From NCBI GenBank assembly GCA_964633225.1, contig CAZWFQ010000098.1, positions 1 through 10,040 on the forward strand: a DNA stretch of 10,040 nt. Reading direction: 5' to 3'. Positions 1 through 6,467 of the stretch are shown here, in pieces. The notes beneath the pieces were generated by a model. It searched no databases. It worked only from the letters and a program-made list of their open reading frames with translations, and was not told the DNA's origin. The position numbers and the translations under genes are program-made. Position 1 is the stretch's first letter; every line of letters starts with the position of its first letter. Source of the DNA: JAKQIM01 sp964633225 (GTDB lineage: Bacteria; Chloroflexota; Anaerolineae; Anaerolineales; UBA4823).

Positions 1-48
1 CCTCACGGACCCGAACCGTGCGCTCTAGCCGGGCTGAGCTACGCCCCG
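1..48 (-). tRNA. tRNA-Pro (anticodon CGG), 5' part, cut by the window edge
   Basis: Reading the minus strand from 48 downward gives a 7-base acceptor strand CGGGGCG, TA, a D-stem GCTC/GAGC, and an anticodon stem CACGG/CCGTG enclosing the 7-base loop TTCGGGT. The anticodon is CGG (positions 13-11), which reads proline codon CCG. The C at position 1 of the acceptor stem is typical of bacterial tRNA-Pro. The variable loop, T-arm, 3' acceptor strand and any CCA lie outside the window. The clean D-arm and anticodon arm make the call firm even though only about 60 percent of the molecule is visible. Confidence 0.93.
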
Positions 49-71
49 AATACATTGACTAGCAGGGGCAG

Positions 72-100
72 ATTATACCTGATTGGCTTGTAGGATGCAA
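72..100 (-). promoter_or_regulatory. Promoter of the tRNA-Pro gene
   Basis: On the minus strand a perfect -10 hexamer TATAAT (77-72) is preceded, after a 17-base spacer, by TTGCAT (100-95), a partial -35 match. Transcription would begin near position 65, about 17 bases before the mature tRNA 5' end, a normal leader for a processed tRNA. It lies just downstream of the histidine kinase stop codon, so the tRNA need not depend on read-through. Confidence 0.65.
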
Positions 101-126
101 GCGGATTCGAAAAGTGACCTTGCAAA

Positions 127-1404
127 TCAGGTTTGAAAAACGTTTTGCACTTCGCTGGCCTGGGAGGAGCTGGTGGGCAAGAGGATGTAAAATTTACTCC
201 CTTTGCTTTCTTCGCTCTCGGCCCAGATTTGGCCGCCGTGCATTTCAACCATGGCTTTGGCAACGGATAAACCCAGTCCCATGCCGCCATGCCGGCGGGT
301 GAGATGCGATTGGACCTGGAAGAAGCGTTCGAAAACTTTCGGCAAATCCTTGCCTGGGATGCCAATACCGTCGTCAACTACGCATATTTGCACATATCCA
401 GGTAATTTTTCGGCTACTACCTGGATATTGCCGTTATTATCGGTAAAGCTGACGGCATTGGCAAGCAGGTTGTTTATGGCAATACCTAGTTTTTCTTCGT
501 CTCCCTCGATCGTCTGATCGGGATCTAGTAAGACCGAGGATAAGGTGATGTTGCGTAATTTGGCGCTGGCCTGATGTGCGCTGAAGATGTGCTCGATCAG
601 CTTGTTTACCGAAACGGGTTTGCGCCGGATGCGTGCCGAACCGGTTTGGAAATTGTTAACGTTTGAAAGATCTTCGATAATGCTCTTGAGGCGAGCGGCA
701 TTCCGGATGATAATATCAAGTTGATGGCGCTGCTGTTCGTCTTGTACCAGCTCGCGCAGGAAAGTAGAATGCCCCAGCACCAGGCCGAGCGGCGTGCGCA
801 GTTCATGCGAGGCAATGGCGATAAAATTTGATTTCATGCGTTCCAATTCTTGTACTTCGCTGTAGGCATGCTGGGTTTCTTCAAAAAGCAGGGTGCTTAA
901 CGTAGCAACTGCTGCTTGAGATGCTAATGTATCTAGAATAGTTAGGTCTTCCTCGGTATAATGTGTGCTGATTGATTTGTTGACCGCTTCTAGTACGCCA
1001 ATCGTCTCGCCTCGAAAGATCAGCGGAACTGCCAGGATTGAATGCGTAGTGTAGCCCAGGGCGCGTTCAACATCTCGGAAAATGCGTGGATCTTTTTGGG
1101 CGTTATGAATTTTTGCTGGCCTGGATTTGTTATACACCCAACCCGCCAGGCTTTTTTCAAGCGGAACACGCAGACGCTTCAGGATCTCTTTATGGTTGGG
1201 TGGACCGGCAGCGATTTTGAGCAGGTCGGTTTCTTGCTCGTAGACGAAGATGTAAGCATAACGACTTTCTGTCAGTTCGCAGGCTGCCGCGACCACTAGC
1301 TGAAGCAGTGGCTCAACATCCTCCGACCGTCCGAGGCGGCGGCAAACCTCCAGGAGGCGTTCCATGCGTTGTATTTGGCTGAGCGGTTGAGGTGGTTGGG
1401 TCAT
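127..1404 (-). CDS. GAF-domain sensor histidine kinase (soluble)
   Basis: A 425-residue two-component sensor kinase. A GAF domain spans roughly residues 25-170, followed by a short coiled linker (about 171-190) and a HisKA dimerisation domain with the H-box ASHELRTP, in which H200 is the expected phosphorylated histidine. The HATPase_c domain shows the N-box NNLLANAVSF (311-320), G1 box DDGIGIP (344-350), F-box VFERFFQ (357-363) and G2 box GGMGLGLS (373-380). There is no membrane helix or signal peptide, so it should sense a cytoplasmic ligand or partner through GAF; the ligand cannot be deduced. The ATG at 1404 is supported by AGGA at 1416-1413, eight bases upstream. No response regulator is present in the window, so it is an orphan here. 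The downstream neighbour on the same strand is tRNA-Pro. All ATP-binding motifs look intact. Confidence 0.93.
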   Translation of the reverse strand: MTQPPQPLSQIQRMERLLEVCRRLGRSEDVEPLLQLVVAAACELTESRYAYIFVYEQETDLLKIAAGPPNHKEILKRLRVPLEKSLAGWVYNKSRPAKIHNAQKDPRIFRDVERALGYTTHSILAVPLIFRGETIGVLEAVNKSISTHYTEEDLTILDTLASQAAVATLSTLLFEETQHAYSEVQELERMKSNFIAIASHELRTPLGLVLGHSTFLRELVQDEQQRHQLDIIIRNAARLKSIIEDLSNVNNFQTGSARIRRKPVSVNKLIEHIFSAHQASAKLRNITLSSVLLDPDQTIEGDEEKLGIAINNLLANAVSFTDNNGNIQVVAEKLPGYVQICVVDDGIGIPGKDLPKVFERFFQVQSHLTRRHGGMGLGLSVAKAMVEMHGGQIWAESEESKGSKFYILLPTSSSQASEVQNVFQT

Positions 1405-1420
1405 GCAAAGGTTCCTGAGT

Positions 1421-1500
1421 GAGCTAGCGGTAAAACGAGCTAGCAGTAAAACAGGCTAGCGGTGGAATGAGCTAGCAGTAAGACAGGTTAGCAAAGATTA
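1421..1500. repeat. 16-bp tandem repeat array centred on GCTAGC (about 4.5 copies)
   Basis: Four consecutive 16-base units start at 1421, 1437, 1453 and 1469, with a degenerate fifth at 1485. The first unit is gagctagcggtaaaac. Each of the first four contains the palindrome GCTAGC (1423-1428, 1439-1444, 1455-1460, 1471-1476); the fifth has GTTAGC. The base after GCTAGC alternates G, A, G, A, so units 1+2 and 3+4 form a 32-bp higher-order period, suggesting duplication of a pair. The array lies between the kinase start and its predicted promoter, so it would be transcribed in the kinase mRNA leader, where neighbouring copies could pair as 6-bp stems. It could be an operator array, an RNA element or simple slippage-born repeat. 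Confidence 0.85.
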
Positions 1501-1505
1501 TAGCA
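1497..1505 (-). promoter_or_regulatory. Extended -10 promoter of the histidine kinase gene
   Basis: On the minus strand the sequence TGCTATAAT (1505-1497) is a perfect TATAAT with the TGn extension. No good -35 hexamer is visible 16-18 bases upstream, as is common for extended -10 promoters. Transcription would start near 1490 and give a leader of about 86 bases that contains the whole GCTAGC repeat array. Confidence 0.6.
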
Positions 1506-1577
1506 CAGAGAAGTGCTGGTAACATAACGGAATAGCGCCGTTTGCTGGTCGGCGAGGCTAAGAACAAAATCTAAAAT

Positions 1578-1583
1578 AAGGAG
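1578..1583 (+). promoter_or_regulatory. Ribosome binding site fixing the GTG start of ino1
   Basis: AAGGAG ends six bases before GTG at 1590. No in-frame ATG is near, and the family's N-terminal dinucleotide-binding strand begins a few residues after this GTG, so this site settles the start. Confidence 0.8.
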
Positions 1584-1589
1584 ATACTT

Positions 1590-2672
1590 GTGAGTAACAA
1601 AAAGAAAGTTCGTGTAGCCATCATTGGGGCAGGCAACTGCGCATCCTCTTTGGTGCAAGGTGTGCAGTTTTACAAAGATGCCAAAGAAGACGATGCCATC
1701 CCGGGTCTGATGCATGTTAATCTGGGTGGATATCATGTGCGCGATGTGGAATTTACCGCTGCATTTGATGTGGTGGACACAAAAGTTGGCAAGGATCTCT
1801 CTGAGGCAATCTTTGCTTACCCCAACAACACCTTTAAGTTCTCAGATGTCCCGCACCTGGGGGTGACCGTTGCCCGCGGCATGACCCACGATGGCCTGGG
1901 TAAGTATTTGTCTCAGATCTTGACGAAAGCCCCTGGCCCGACAGCGGATATTGTGGGGATCCTTAAAGAAACGAAAACGGATGTGGTGGTAAATTACCTG
2001 CCGGTGGGTTCTGAAATGGCGACCAAGTGGTATGTGGAGCAGATCTTGGAGGCGGGCTGCGCATTTGTAAATGCGATCCCGGTTTTCATTGCCAGCTCAG
2101 AGTATTGGGGCAAGCGTTTCCGCGAACACAATTTGCCACTGATTGGAGATGACATTAAAAGCCAGCTTGGGGCAACCATCTTGCATCGTGTGCTGACCAG
2201 TCTTTTTGTGGACCGTGGTGTGCGCATGGACCGCACCTATCAATTGAATTTTGGCGGCAATACCGATTTCATGAACATGTTGGAGCGCGAACGCCTCGAA
2301 TCCAAGAAAATCTCGAAGACAGGGGCTGTGACCAGTATGCTGCCTTATGTACTGCCTTCAGAAAACATCCATGTGGGCCCCAGCGACTACGTGCCGTGGC
2401 TGACGGATCGCAAGTGGTGCTATCTGCGCATGGAAGGCACCACATTTGGCGATGTTCCCTTAAACGTGGAGGCAAAGCTAGAAGTGTGGGACTCTCCGAA
2501 TTCGGCGGGTGTCATCATTGATGCGGTGCGCTGTGCCAAGCTGGCATTAGAGCGCGGCCTGTCAGGTCCGATTATCGAGCCATCCTCATATTTTATGAAG
2601 ACACCCCCCAAGCAGTTTAAGGACGAAATCGCCCGCGAAATGACGGAAGCTTACATTCGCGGCGAGAGATAA
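1590..2672 (+). CDS. ino1: Inositol-3-phosphate synthase (myo-inositol-1-phosphate synthase)
   Basis: Converts glucose 6-phosphate to 1D-myo-inositol 3-phosphate with NAD+ as a recycled cofactor, the committed step to inositol and inositol lipids or solutes. The 360-residue length and sequence follow the short actinobacterial (Mycobacterium Ino1) type rather than the ~500-residue eukaryotic enzyme. Visible motifs are the NAD-binding loop GAGNCASS (13-20), YLPVGSE (136-142), GDDIKSQLGAT (186-196), the block around ERERLESKKISKT (232-244), DRKW (273-276) and SPNSAG (302-307); conserved lysines such as K190 and K275 fit the active site. Start is GTG with a strong ribosome binding site. It diverges from the histidine kinase. 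Two weak promoter candidates exist: TGG plus TAACAT (1517-1525), and TTGCTG (1542-1547) 17 bases before CAAAAT (1565-1570); neither is convincing. yebC follows after 73 bases with its own promoter. Confidence 0.95.
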   Translation: MSNKKKVRVAIIGAGNCASSLVQGVQFYKDAKEDDAIPGLMHVNLGGYHVRDVEFTAAFDVVDTKVGKDLSEAIFAYPNNTFKFSDVPHLGVTVARGMTHDGLGKYLSQILTKAPGPTADIVGILKETKTDVVVNYLPVGSEMATKWYVEQILEAGCAFVNAIPVFIASSEYWGKRFREHNLPLIGDDIKSQLGATILHRVLTSLFVDRGVRMDRTYQLNFGGNTDFMNMLERERLESKKISKTGAVTSMLPYVLPSENIHVGPSDYVPWLTDRKWCYLRMEGTTFGDVPLNVEAKLEVWDSPNSAGVIIDAVRCAKLALERGLSGPIIEPSSYFMKTPPKQFKDEIAREMTEAYIRGER

Positions 2673-2684
2673 TATCTGACAACG

Positions 2685-2693
2685 TGGTATAAT
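2685..2693 (+). promoter_or_regulatory. Extended -10 promoter ahead of yebC-ruvC-MTase-ruvA-proC
   Basis: TGGTATAAT combines a perfect -10 hexamer (2688-2693) with a TGn extension (2685-2687). No recognisable -35 is seen at the right distance. A start near 2700 gives a leader of about 46 bases to the yebC ATG. It lies just after the ino1 stop codon and would make the five-gene cluster independent of ino1 transcription. Confidence 0.62.
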
Positions 2694-2745
2694 AAATTGC
2701 TTAAAACGCAAATAAATCCCCACGAGAAATTGCAGGAGAAAGTAT

Positions 2746-3501
2746 ATGTCAGGACATTCGCATTGGGCTACAATTCGGCGCAAGAAGGGCGCCGCTGACG
2801 CCAAGCGCGGGCAGGTTTTTACTCGCCTGGCACGTGAAATTGTACTTGCGGCGCGCGAAGGCGGCGGCGATCCAGATTCTAACGTATCGTTGGCTTTGGC
2901 GATCGACCGGGCACGGGCCCAGAACATGCCGAAAGATAATATCGAACGCGCTATCAAGCGCGGTACCGGCGACAGCAAAGAAGGCAACACGCTGGAGCAG
3001 GTGTACTACGAGGGCTATGCCAACCATGGTGTGGCTCTAATGATTGAGGTGGTCACTGATAACCGAAACCGCGCGGTGGCAGAGATCAGGCACCTGTTGT
3101 CGCGGAATGGCGGGAACATGGCTGAGGCTGGGGCGGTGGGTTGGCAGTTTAACCGCATTTCGTACTTCTCATTCCCTGCCGAGGGGCAGAACCCTGACAA
3201 GGTGTTTGAATTGGCTGTGGAAGCTGGCGCAAACGATGTGAACTTCGATGAAGAAACGATCGAGATCTTTGCGCCGGTTGAGGCTTTCAAGGAGATTTCT
3301 GTCGCTCTTAACAAGGCGGGTATCCGTCCCGAAGAAGCCGGCCTGCGTATGCTCCCGACCAATGAGATTGAGCTGGCAACCGATGCGGCACTCCAGGTGA
3401 TGCGCACGATTGAGTCGTTGGAAGATCTGGATGATGTTCAGGATGTGTTCTCCAACCTGAACATCTCGGATGCTGTGTTGGCGAAGCTTGAAGAAGCGTA
3501 A
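2746..3501 (+). CDS. yebC: YebC/PmpR/TACO1-family protein
   Basis: A 251-residue member of the YebC/TACO1 family, of usual length. The opening MSGHSHWATIRRKKGAADAKRG is the diagnostic lysine/arginine-rich N-terminus, and the body carries the expected acidic domains, with blocks such as ARAQNMPKDNIERAIKRGTG and the closing LEDLDDVQDVFSN. Family members have been described as DNA-binding regulators (PmpR) and, more recently, as ribosome-associated factors that help translate proline-rich stretches (bacterial YebC, mitochondrial TACO1); sequence alone does not tell which applies. The ATG is preceded by AGGAG at 2734-2738. ruvC begins 18 bases downstream, the same neighbour pairing seen in Escherichia coli and many other bacteria. 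It acts in the cytoplasm. Confidence 0.95.
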   Translation: MSGHSHWATIRRKKGAADAKRGQVFTRLAREIVLAAREGGGDPDSNVSLALAIDRARAQNMPKDNIERAIKRGTGDSKEGNTLEQVYYEGYANHGVALMIEVVTDNRNRAVAEIRHLLSRNGGNMAEAGAVGWQFNRISYFSFPAEGQNPDKVFELAVEAGANDVNFDEETIEIFAPVEAFKEISVALNKAGIRPEEAGLRMLPTNEIELATDAALQVMRTIESLEDLDDVQDVFSNLNISDAVLAKLEEA

Positions 3502-3519
3502 TCTGGATGCCGGGGTGGC

Positions 3520-4011
3520 ATGATTGTCATCGGGATTGATCCCGGCACTGCGTTGACAGGGTACGGCCTGGTGCAAGAAAACGAAGATGGGGGGCTGAAG
3601 GTGCTGGATTACGGCGTAATTCAGACGCCCTCCAAGATGCCCATGCCTGAACGTCTGTTGGAGCTGCACCGGCAATTGAGCGAGATCATTTTTCTCCACC
3701 GCCCCCAGAGTGGGGCGGTGGAGAAATTGTTTTTCCAACGCAACGTCACCACGGCGTTGAGCGTGGGACAGGCGCGCGGGGTGGTTCTATTGGCCCTGGC
3801 GCAGGCCGGGCTAGATGCTGCCGAGTACACGCCGATGGAAGTGAAACAGGCTGTGGCTGGTTATGGTGGTGCGGATAAAAAGCAGGTACAAATGATGGTG
3901 AAGGCCCTATTGGGCCTGGATGAAATTCCCCAGCCTGACGACGCTGCGGATGCGCTGGCGATTGCGATATGTCATATTCACAGTGCGCGCATGCGGGCTT
4001 TACGGATTTGA
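3520..4011 (+). CDS. ruvC: Crossover junction endodeoxyribonuclease RuvC
   Basis: The Holliday-junction resolvase that cuts symmetric strands of four-way junctions in the last step of homologous recombination, acting as a dimer with the RuvAB branch migration motor. The protein is 163 residues, the usual size. Acidic active-site residues of the RNase H-like fold are in place: D7 in GIDPGT, E68 in AVEKLFF, and D141 and D144 in PDDAADALAIAICH. The ATG follows yebC by 18 bases, with GGGGTGG (3512-3518) as a modest binding site very close to the start. The next gene, a methyltransferase, starts 34 bases after the stop, so ruvC and ruvA are not adjacent here. Confidence 0.96.
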   Translation: MIVIGIDPGTALTGYGLVQENEDGGLKVLDYGVIQTPSKMPMPERLLELHRQLSEIIFLHRPQSGAVEKLFFQRNVTTALSVGQARGVVLLALAQAGLDAAEYTPMEVKQAVAGYGGADKKQVQMMVKALLGLDEIPQPDDAADALAIAICHIHSARMRALRI

Positions 4012-4045
4012 GTGCGTTGGGTGTGGTGGTGACAGGCAGAAGATC

Positions 4046-4960
4046 ATGGAACCCATTCTGAATTTACTTTCCTCTTCCGATTGGACAGATTATGCACTGC
4101 TGGACAGCGGCGATGGGGCGCGCCTGGAACGTTTTGGCCCCTATACATTTGTCCGGCCAGAGCACCAGGCGGTCTGGAAGCCGGGGCTGCCGAAGAAAGA
4201 ATGGGAGCAGGCGCATGCCTTTTTTCAGCCCACTAGCGAAGAGAGCGGTGGGCGTTGGATGTACCGGAAACCGGTTGAACCGGCCTGGCAAATGCGATAC
4301 AAGAAGCTTTCTTTTTGGGCTCGTACCAATCCTTCTCGGCACCTGGGGGTGTTTCCAGAACAGGCGGCACATTGGGATTGGATTGCCCGGCAGATTGATA
4401 CGGCCCAAAGGCCGATGAATGTTTTGAACCTGTTCGGGTATACGGGGGTGGCGTCGCTGGCGGCTGCGCAGGCCGGGGCACGTGTGACGCACGTGGATGC
4501 TTCGAAGAAAACGGTGTCCCAGGCACGTGAGAACCAGGCTTTATCGGGCCTGGATGAGCGTCCTATTCGTTGGATTGTGGATGACGCGTTGAAATTTGTC
4601 AAGCGCGAGACCCGGCGCGGCGCTCACTATGATGGATTGATCCTTGACCCTCCTAAATTTGGGCGCGGTCCAAAGGGCGAGATATGGGACTTTTTCAAGG
4701 CCATGCCGGCGCTTTTACAAGAATGTCGCCCGCTGCTTGCGCCCAATCCGGCTTTTTTGGTACTAACGGCCTACGCCATTCGTGCATCGGCACTGTCGGT
4801 GTACTATGCGGTGGACGAGTTGATGGCTGCCTGGAAAGGGACGCTTGAGGCGGGTGAATTGGTCAATGTCGAGCGCAGCCGCGGGCGGGTGCTTTCTGCG
4901 GCAATCTATGCTCGCTGGTCGCAGGCCCCTGAAGCGGGCGGACGTAAACAGGAGAAATGA
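4046..4960 (+). CDS. Class I SAM-dependent methyltransferase (RlmI/RlmK-like, COG1092-type)
   Basis: A 304-residue methyltransferase using S-adenosylmethionine. The SAM-binding motif I is LNLFGYTGVASL (127-138), D151 closes the second strand, DD 179-180 marks the adenine-side acidic pair, and DPPKFGRG (201-208) is motif IV. The N-terminal ~110 residues, with a DYALLDSGDGARLERFGPYTF-like beta-rich stretch, do not look like the PUA domain of RlmI. The family mostly modifies 23S rRNA, but the substrate base is not deducible. Only one cysteine (C227) is present. The reading frame stays open back to 3920 within ruvC, but the ATG at 4046 begins where the family-like sequence begins and after the ruvC stop, so it is preferred; the ribosome binding site is weak. 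Its TGA overlaps the ruvA ATG by one base (TGATG), implying translational coupling. Confidence 0.85.
   Translation: MEPILNLLSSSDWTDYALLDSGDGARLERFGPYTFVRPEHQAVWKPGLPKKEWEQAHAFFQPTSEESGGRWMYRKPVEPAWQMRYKKLSFWARTNPSRHLGVFPEQAAHWDWIARQIDTAQRPMNVLNLFGYTGVASLAAAQAGARVTHVDASKKTVSQARENQALSGLDERPIRWIVDDALKFVKRETRRGAHYDGLILDPPKFGRGPKGEIWDFFKAMPALLQECRPLLAPNPAFLVLTAYAIRASALSVYYAVDELMAAWKGTLEAGELVNVERSRGRVLSAAIYARWSQAPEAGGRKQEK
4950..4954 (+). promoter_or_regulatory. Ribosome binding site deciding the ruvA start
   Basis: AGGAG precedes two successive ATG codons at 4957 and 4960. The spacing is only two bases to the first but five to the second, and RuvA proteins begin MI-x-x-L-x-G, which matches the second. 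Confidence 0.65.
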
Positions 4961-5541
4961 TGATTGCCTTATTGCGCGGTAGCGTAGCTTCGATCGAGGC
5001 GGATAGTATTGTGGTAGAAGTAGGCGGGGTGGGTTTGCAGGTGTTTGTTCCCGCCTCGCTGCGCGATCAGTTGCAGCCTGGCGAAGCTGTCTATCTACAT
5101 ACGCGCCTGATCGTGCGCGAGGATTCTTTAACTTTATTTGGTTTTGAGACCAAAGAGGGGCGTCACTTCTTTGATCTGCTGCTGGGTGTGGATGGGGTGG
5201 GGCCTCGTTCGGCCCTGGCGCTCCTTTCGACGCTCAACCCAGACACAATCCGACGGGCAGTTTTTAATGAACAGGCCGATGTGTTGTGCCGGGCGCCTGG
5301 CATTGGCAAAAAAACGGCTCAAAAGATCTTGCTATACTTGCAAGATCGTATTCCCGCTGGCGACACGCTTGCGCCGCTTACGGCCATCAGTGACGTTGAC
5401 TCAGAGGTTTTGTCTGCACTCACCACATTGGGGTACAGCGTGGTGGAAGCTCAGGCGGCTTTGCAGATCATCCCGCGCGATGCACCGGCGGATGTTGAAA
5501 CTCGTTTGCGCCTGGCTTTGCAATATTTTTCAACCCCTTGA
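4960..5541 (+). CDS. ruvA: Holliday junction branch migration protein RuvA
   Basis: The tetrameric junction-binding subunit that loads the RuvB motor on Holliday junctions. It is 193 residues from the preferred ATG (194 from the ATG three bases earlier). An N-terminal OB-fold covers about 1-63, including VREDSLTLFGF with the acidic-pin residues E54 and D55. Tandem helix-hairpin-helix motifs follow: GVDGVGPRSALALL (76-89) and APGIGKKTAQKIL (112-124). A flexible acidic/proline linker (about 131-147) leads to the C-terminal three-helix RuvB-binding domain (about 148-190, with LTTLGYS at 154-160). All domains are complete. It is coupled to the preceding methyltransferase by a one-base overlap. 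RuvB does not follow; proC comes 24 bases later. Confidence 0.95.
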   Translation: MIALLRGSVASIEADSIVVEVGGVGLQVFVPASLRDQLQPGEAVYLHTRLIVREDSLTLFGFETKEGRHFFDLLLGVDGVGPRSALALLSTLNPDTIRRAVFNEQADVLCRAPGIGKKTAQKILLYLQDRIPAGDTLAPLTAISDVDSEVLSALTTLGYSVVEAQAALQIIPRDAPADVETRLRLALQYFSTP

Positions 5542-5554
5542 CGGGTGTGATTTT

Positions 5555-5559
5555 GGAGG
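5555..5559 (+). promoter_or_regulatory. Ribosome binding site deciding the TTG start of proC
   Basis: GGAGG lies six bases before TTG at 5566. An ATG at 5561 is only one base from the site and opens a different frame that stops after 15 codons, so it cannot be the proC start. Confidence 0.75.
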
Positions 5560-5565
5560 TATGAC

Positions 5566-6420
5566 TTGCTACAAGGCCAAAAAATTGCTTTTGTTGGCCC
5601 CGGCGTGATGGCCGAGGCCATGATTGCCGGTTTGCTGCGCCAAAACCTGGCCGAGCCAGCGGCAATGATCGTGGCTGGCCCAAGGGCGGAACGGAATGAT
5701 GAGCTCAAGGCCCGCTATGGGGTGCAAGGCTGCGCCGAGAACGCTGAGGCGGCGCGCCAGGCGGATGTGGTGGTGCTGGCGGTCAAGCCGCAGCGCCTGG
5801 CGCATGTATTGGTGGGGTTACATGGAGCTCTGCAGCCGCACGCACTGGTGTTGTCTATTGTGGCTGGAGCGCCAATTGAGAAGATGCGTACGGCCTTGGA
5901 GCACGATGTGATTGTGCGTTCAATGCCCAATACCCCGGCTCAAATTGGGGAAGGGATCACGGTGTGGACGGCAGCCCCGAGCGTTTCGGCTCAGCAGCGC
6001 GAGACAGCCCAACAAATGTTAAGCGCCCTGGGAGATGAAATCTATGTTGAGGATGAGACTTACCTGGACATGGCGACGGCCTTATCGGGCACTGGGCCGG
6101 CTTATGTATTCCTTTTTATGGAGGCGATGGTTGATGCGGGTGTTCATCTGGGCTTTCCGCGGCGCATTGCAGAGCAATTGGTAGCCCAGACCCTGCGGGG
6201 TTCGGTGGACTATTACCGGCGCGCGTCTCCAGAGCACCTGGCGCACTTGCGCAACCAGGTCACGTCGCCGGGCGGGACCTCGGCTGCGGCATTGTATTAC
6301 CTGGAAAAGGCAGGCTTTCGCACGGCGATTTCGCGGGCGATCTGGGCAGCCTATGAGCGCTCGCAAGAGCTGGGGCGCGGCGGGGCCAACCGCCCACCGG
6401 GAAAAACGACTAGCGAATGA
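5566..6420 (+). CDS. proC: Pyrroline-5-carboxylate reductase
   Basis: Reduces 1-pyrroline-5-carboxylate to L-proline with NAD(P)H, the final step of proline biosynthesis, in the cytoplasm. The 284-residue protein has the Rossmann motif FVGPGVMAEAM (9-19), VKPQ (73-76), MPNTPAQIGEG (120-130), SGTGPAY (174-180) and the C-terminal family signature region around residues 231-240 (QVTSPGGTSA), which lies in the dimer-forming helical domain. The start is an uncommon TTG, supported by GGAGG at 5555-5559 and by the protein N-terminus beginning straight into the first beta strand. The C-terminal tail after about residue 270 (RGGANRPPGKTTSE) is poorly structured and probably lineage-specific. Last gene of the yebC cluster; a large palindrome follows six bases after the stop. 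Confidence 0.95.
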   Translation: MLQGQKIAFVGPGVMAEAMIAGLLRQNLAEPAAMIVAGPRAERNDELKARYGVQGCAENAEAARQADVVVLAVKPQRLAHVLVGLHGALQPHALVLSIVAGAPIEKMRTALEHDVIVRSMPNTPAQIGEGITVWTAAPSVSAQQRETAQQMLSALGDEIYVEDETYLDMATALSGTGPAYVFLFMEAMVDAGVHLGFPRRIAEQLVAQTLRGSVDYYRRASPEHLAHLRNQVTSPGGTSAAALYYLEKAGFRTAISRAIWAAYERSQELGRGGANRPPGKTTSE

Positions 6421-6425
6421 TTGTC

Positions 6426-6465
6426 ACAAGAGAAGAGCCTGCCGGCCGGCAGGCTCTTCTCTTGT
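6426..6465. terminator. Perfect 40-bp palindrome, probable bidirectional terminator
   Basis: Positions 6426-6445 and 6446-6465 are exact reverse complements with no spacer; the centre is GCCGGCCGGC. In RNA this folds to a stem of up to 18 pairs with a GGCC tetraloop. The outer arm is purine-rich on the 5' side and T/C-rich on the 3' side in either direction (CTCTTCTCTTGTTATTA on plus), so the GC-rich core is followed by an imperfect U-rich tract on both strands. It fills almost the entire gap between the converging proC and protease stop codons (6420 and 6468), the expected place for a shared terminator. Confidence 0.85.
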
Positions 6466-6467
6466 TA

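Noticed and set aside
1042..1299. Open frame on the plus strand inside the histidine kinase gene
   Set aside because: It is antisense to the conserved GAF domain, has no ribosome binding site and its product looks like no known protein.
1421..1500. The repeat array as a CRISPR
   Set aside because: Units are 16 bp and directly adjacent with no unique spacers, and no cas gene is nearby.
3169..3738. Minus-strand open frame of 189 codons across yebC and ruvC
   Set aside because: It overlaps two well-conserved genes on the other strand and its sequence resembles no protein family.
3920..4045. Upstream extension of the methyltransferase into ruvC
   Set aside because: The 42 extra residues are the ruvC coding sequence and spacer read in another frame; family-like sequence begins at the ATG at 4046.
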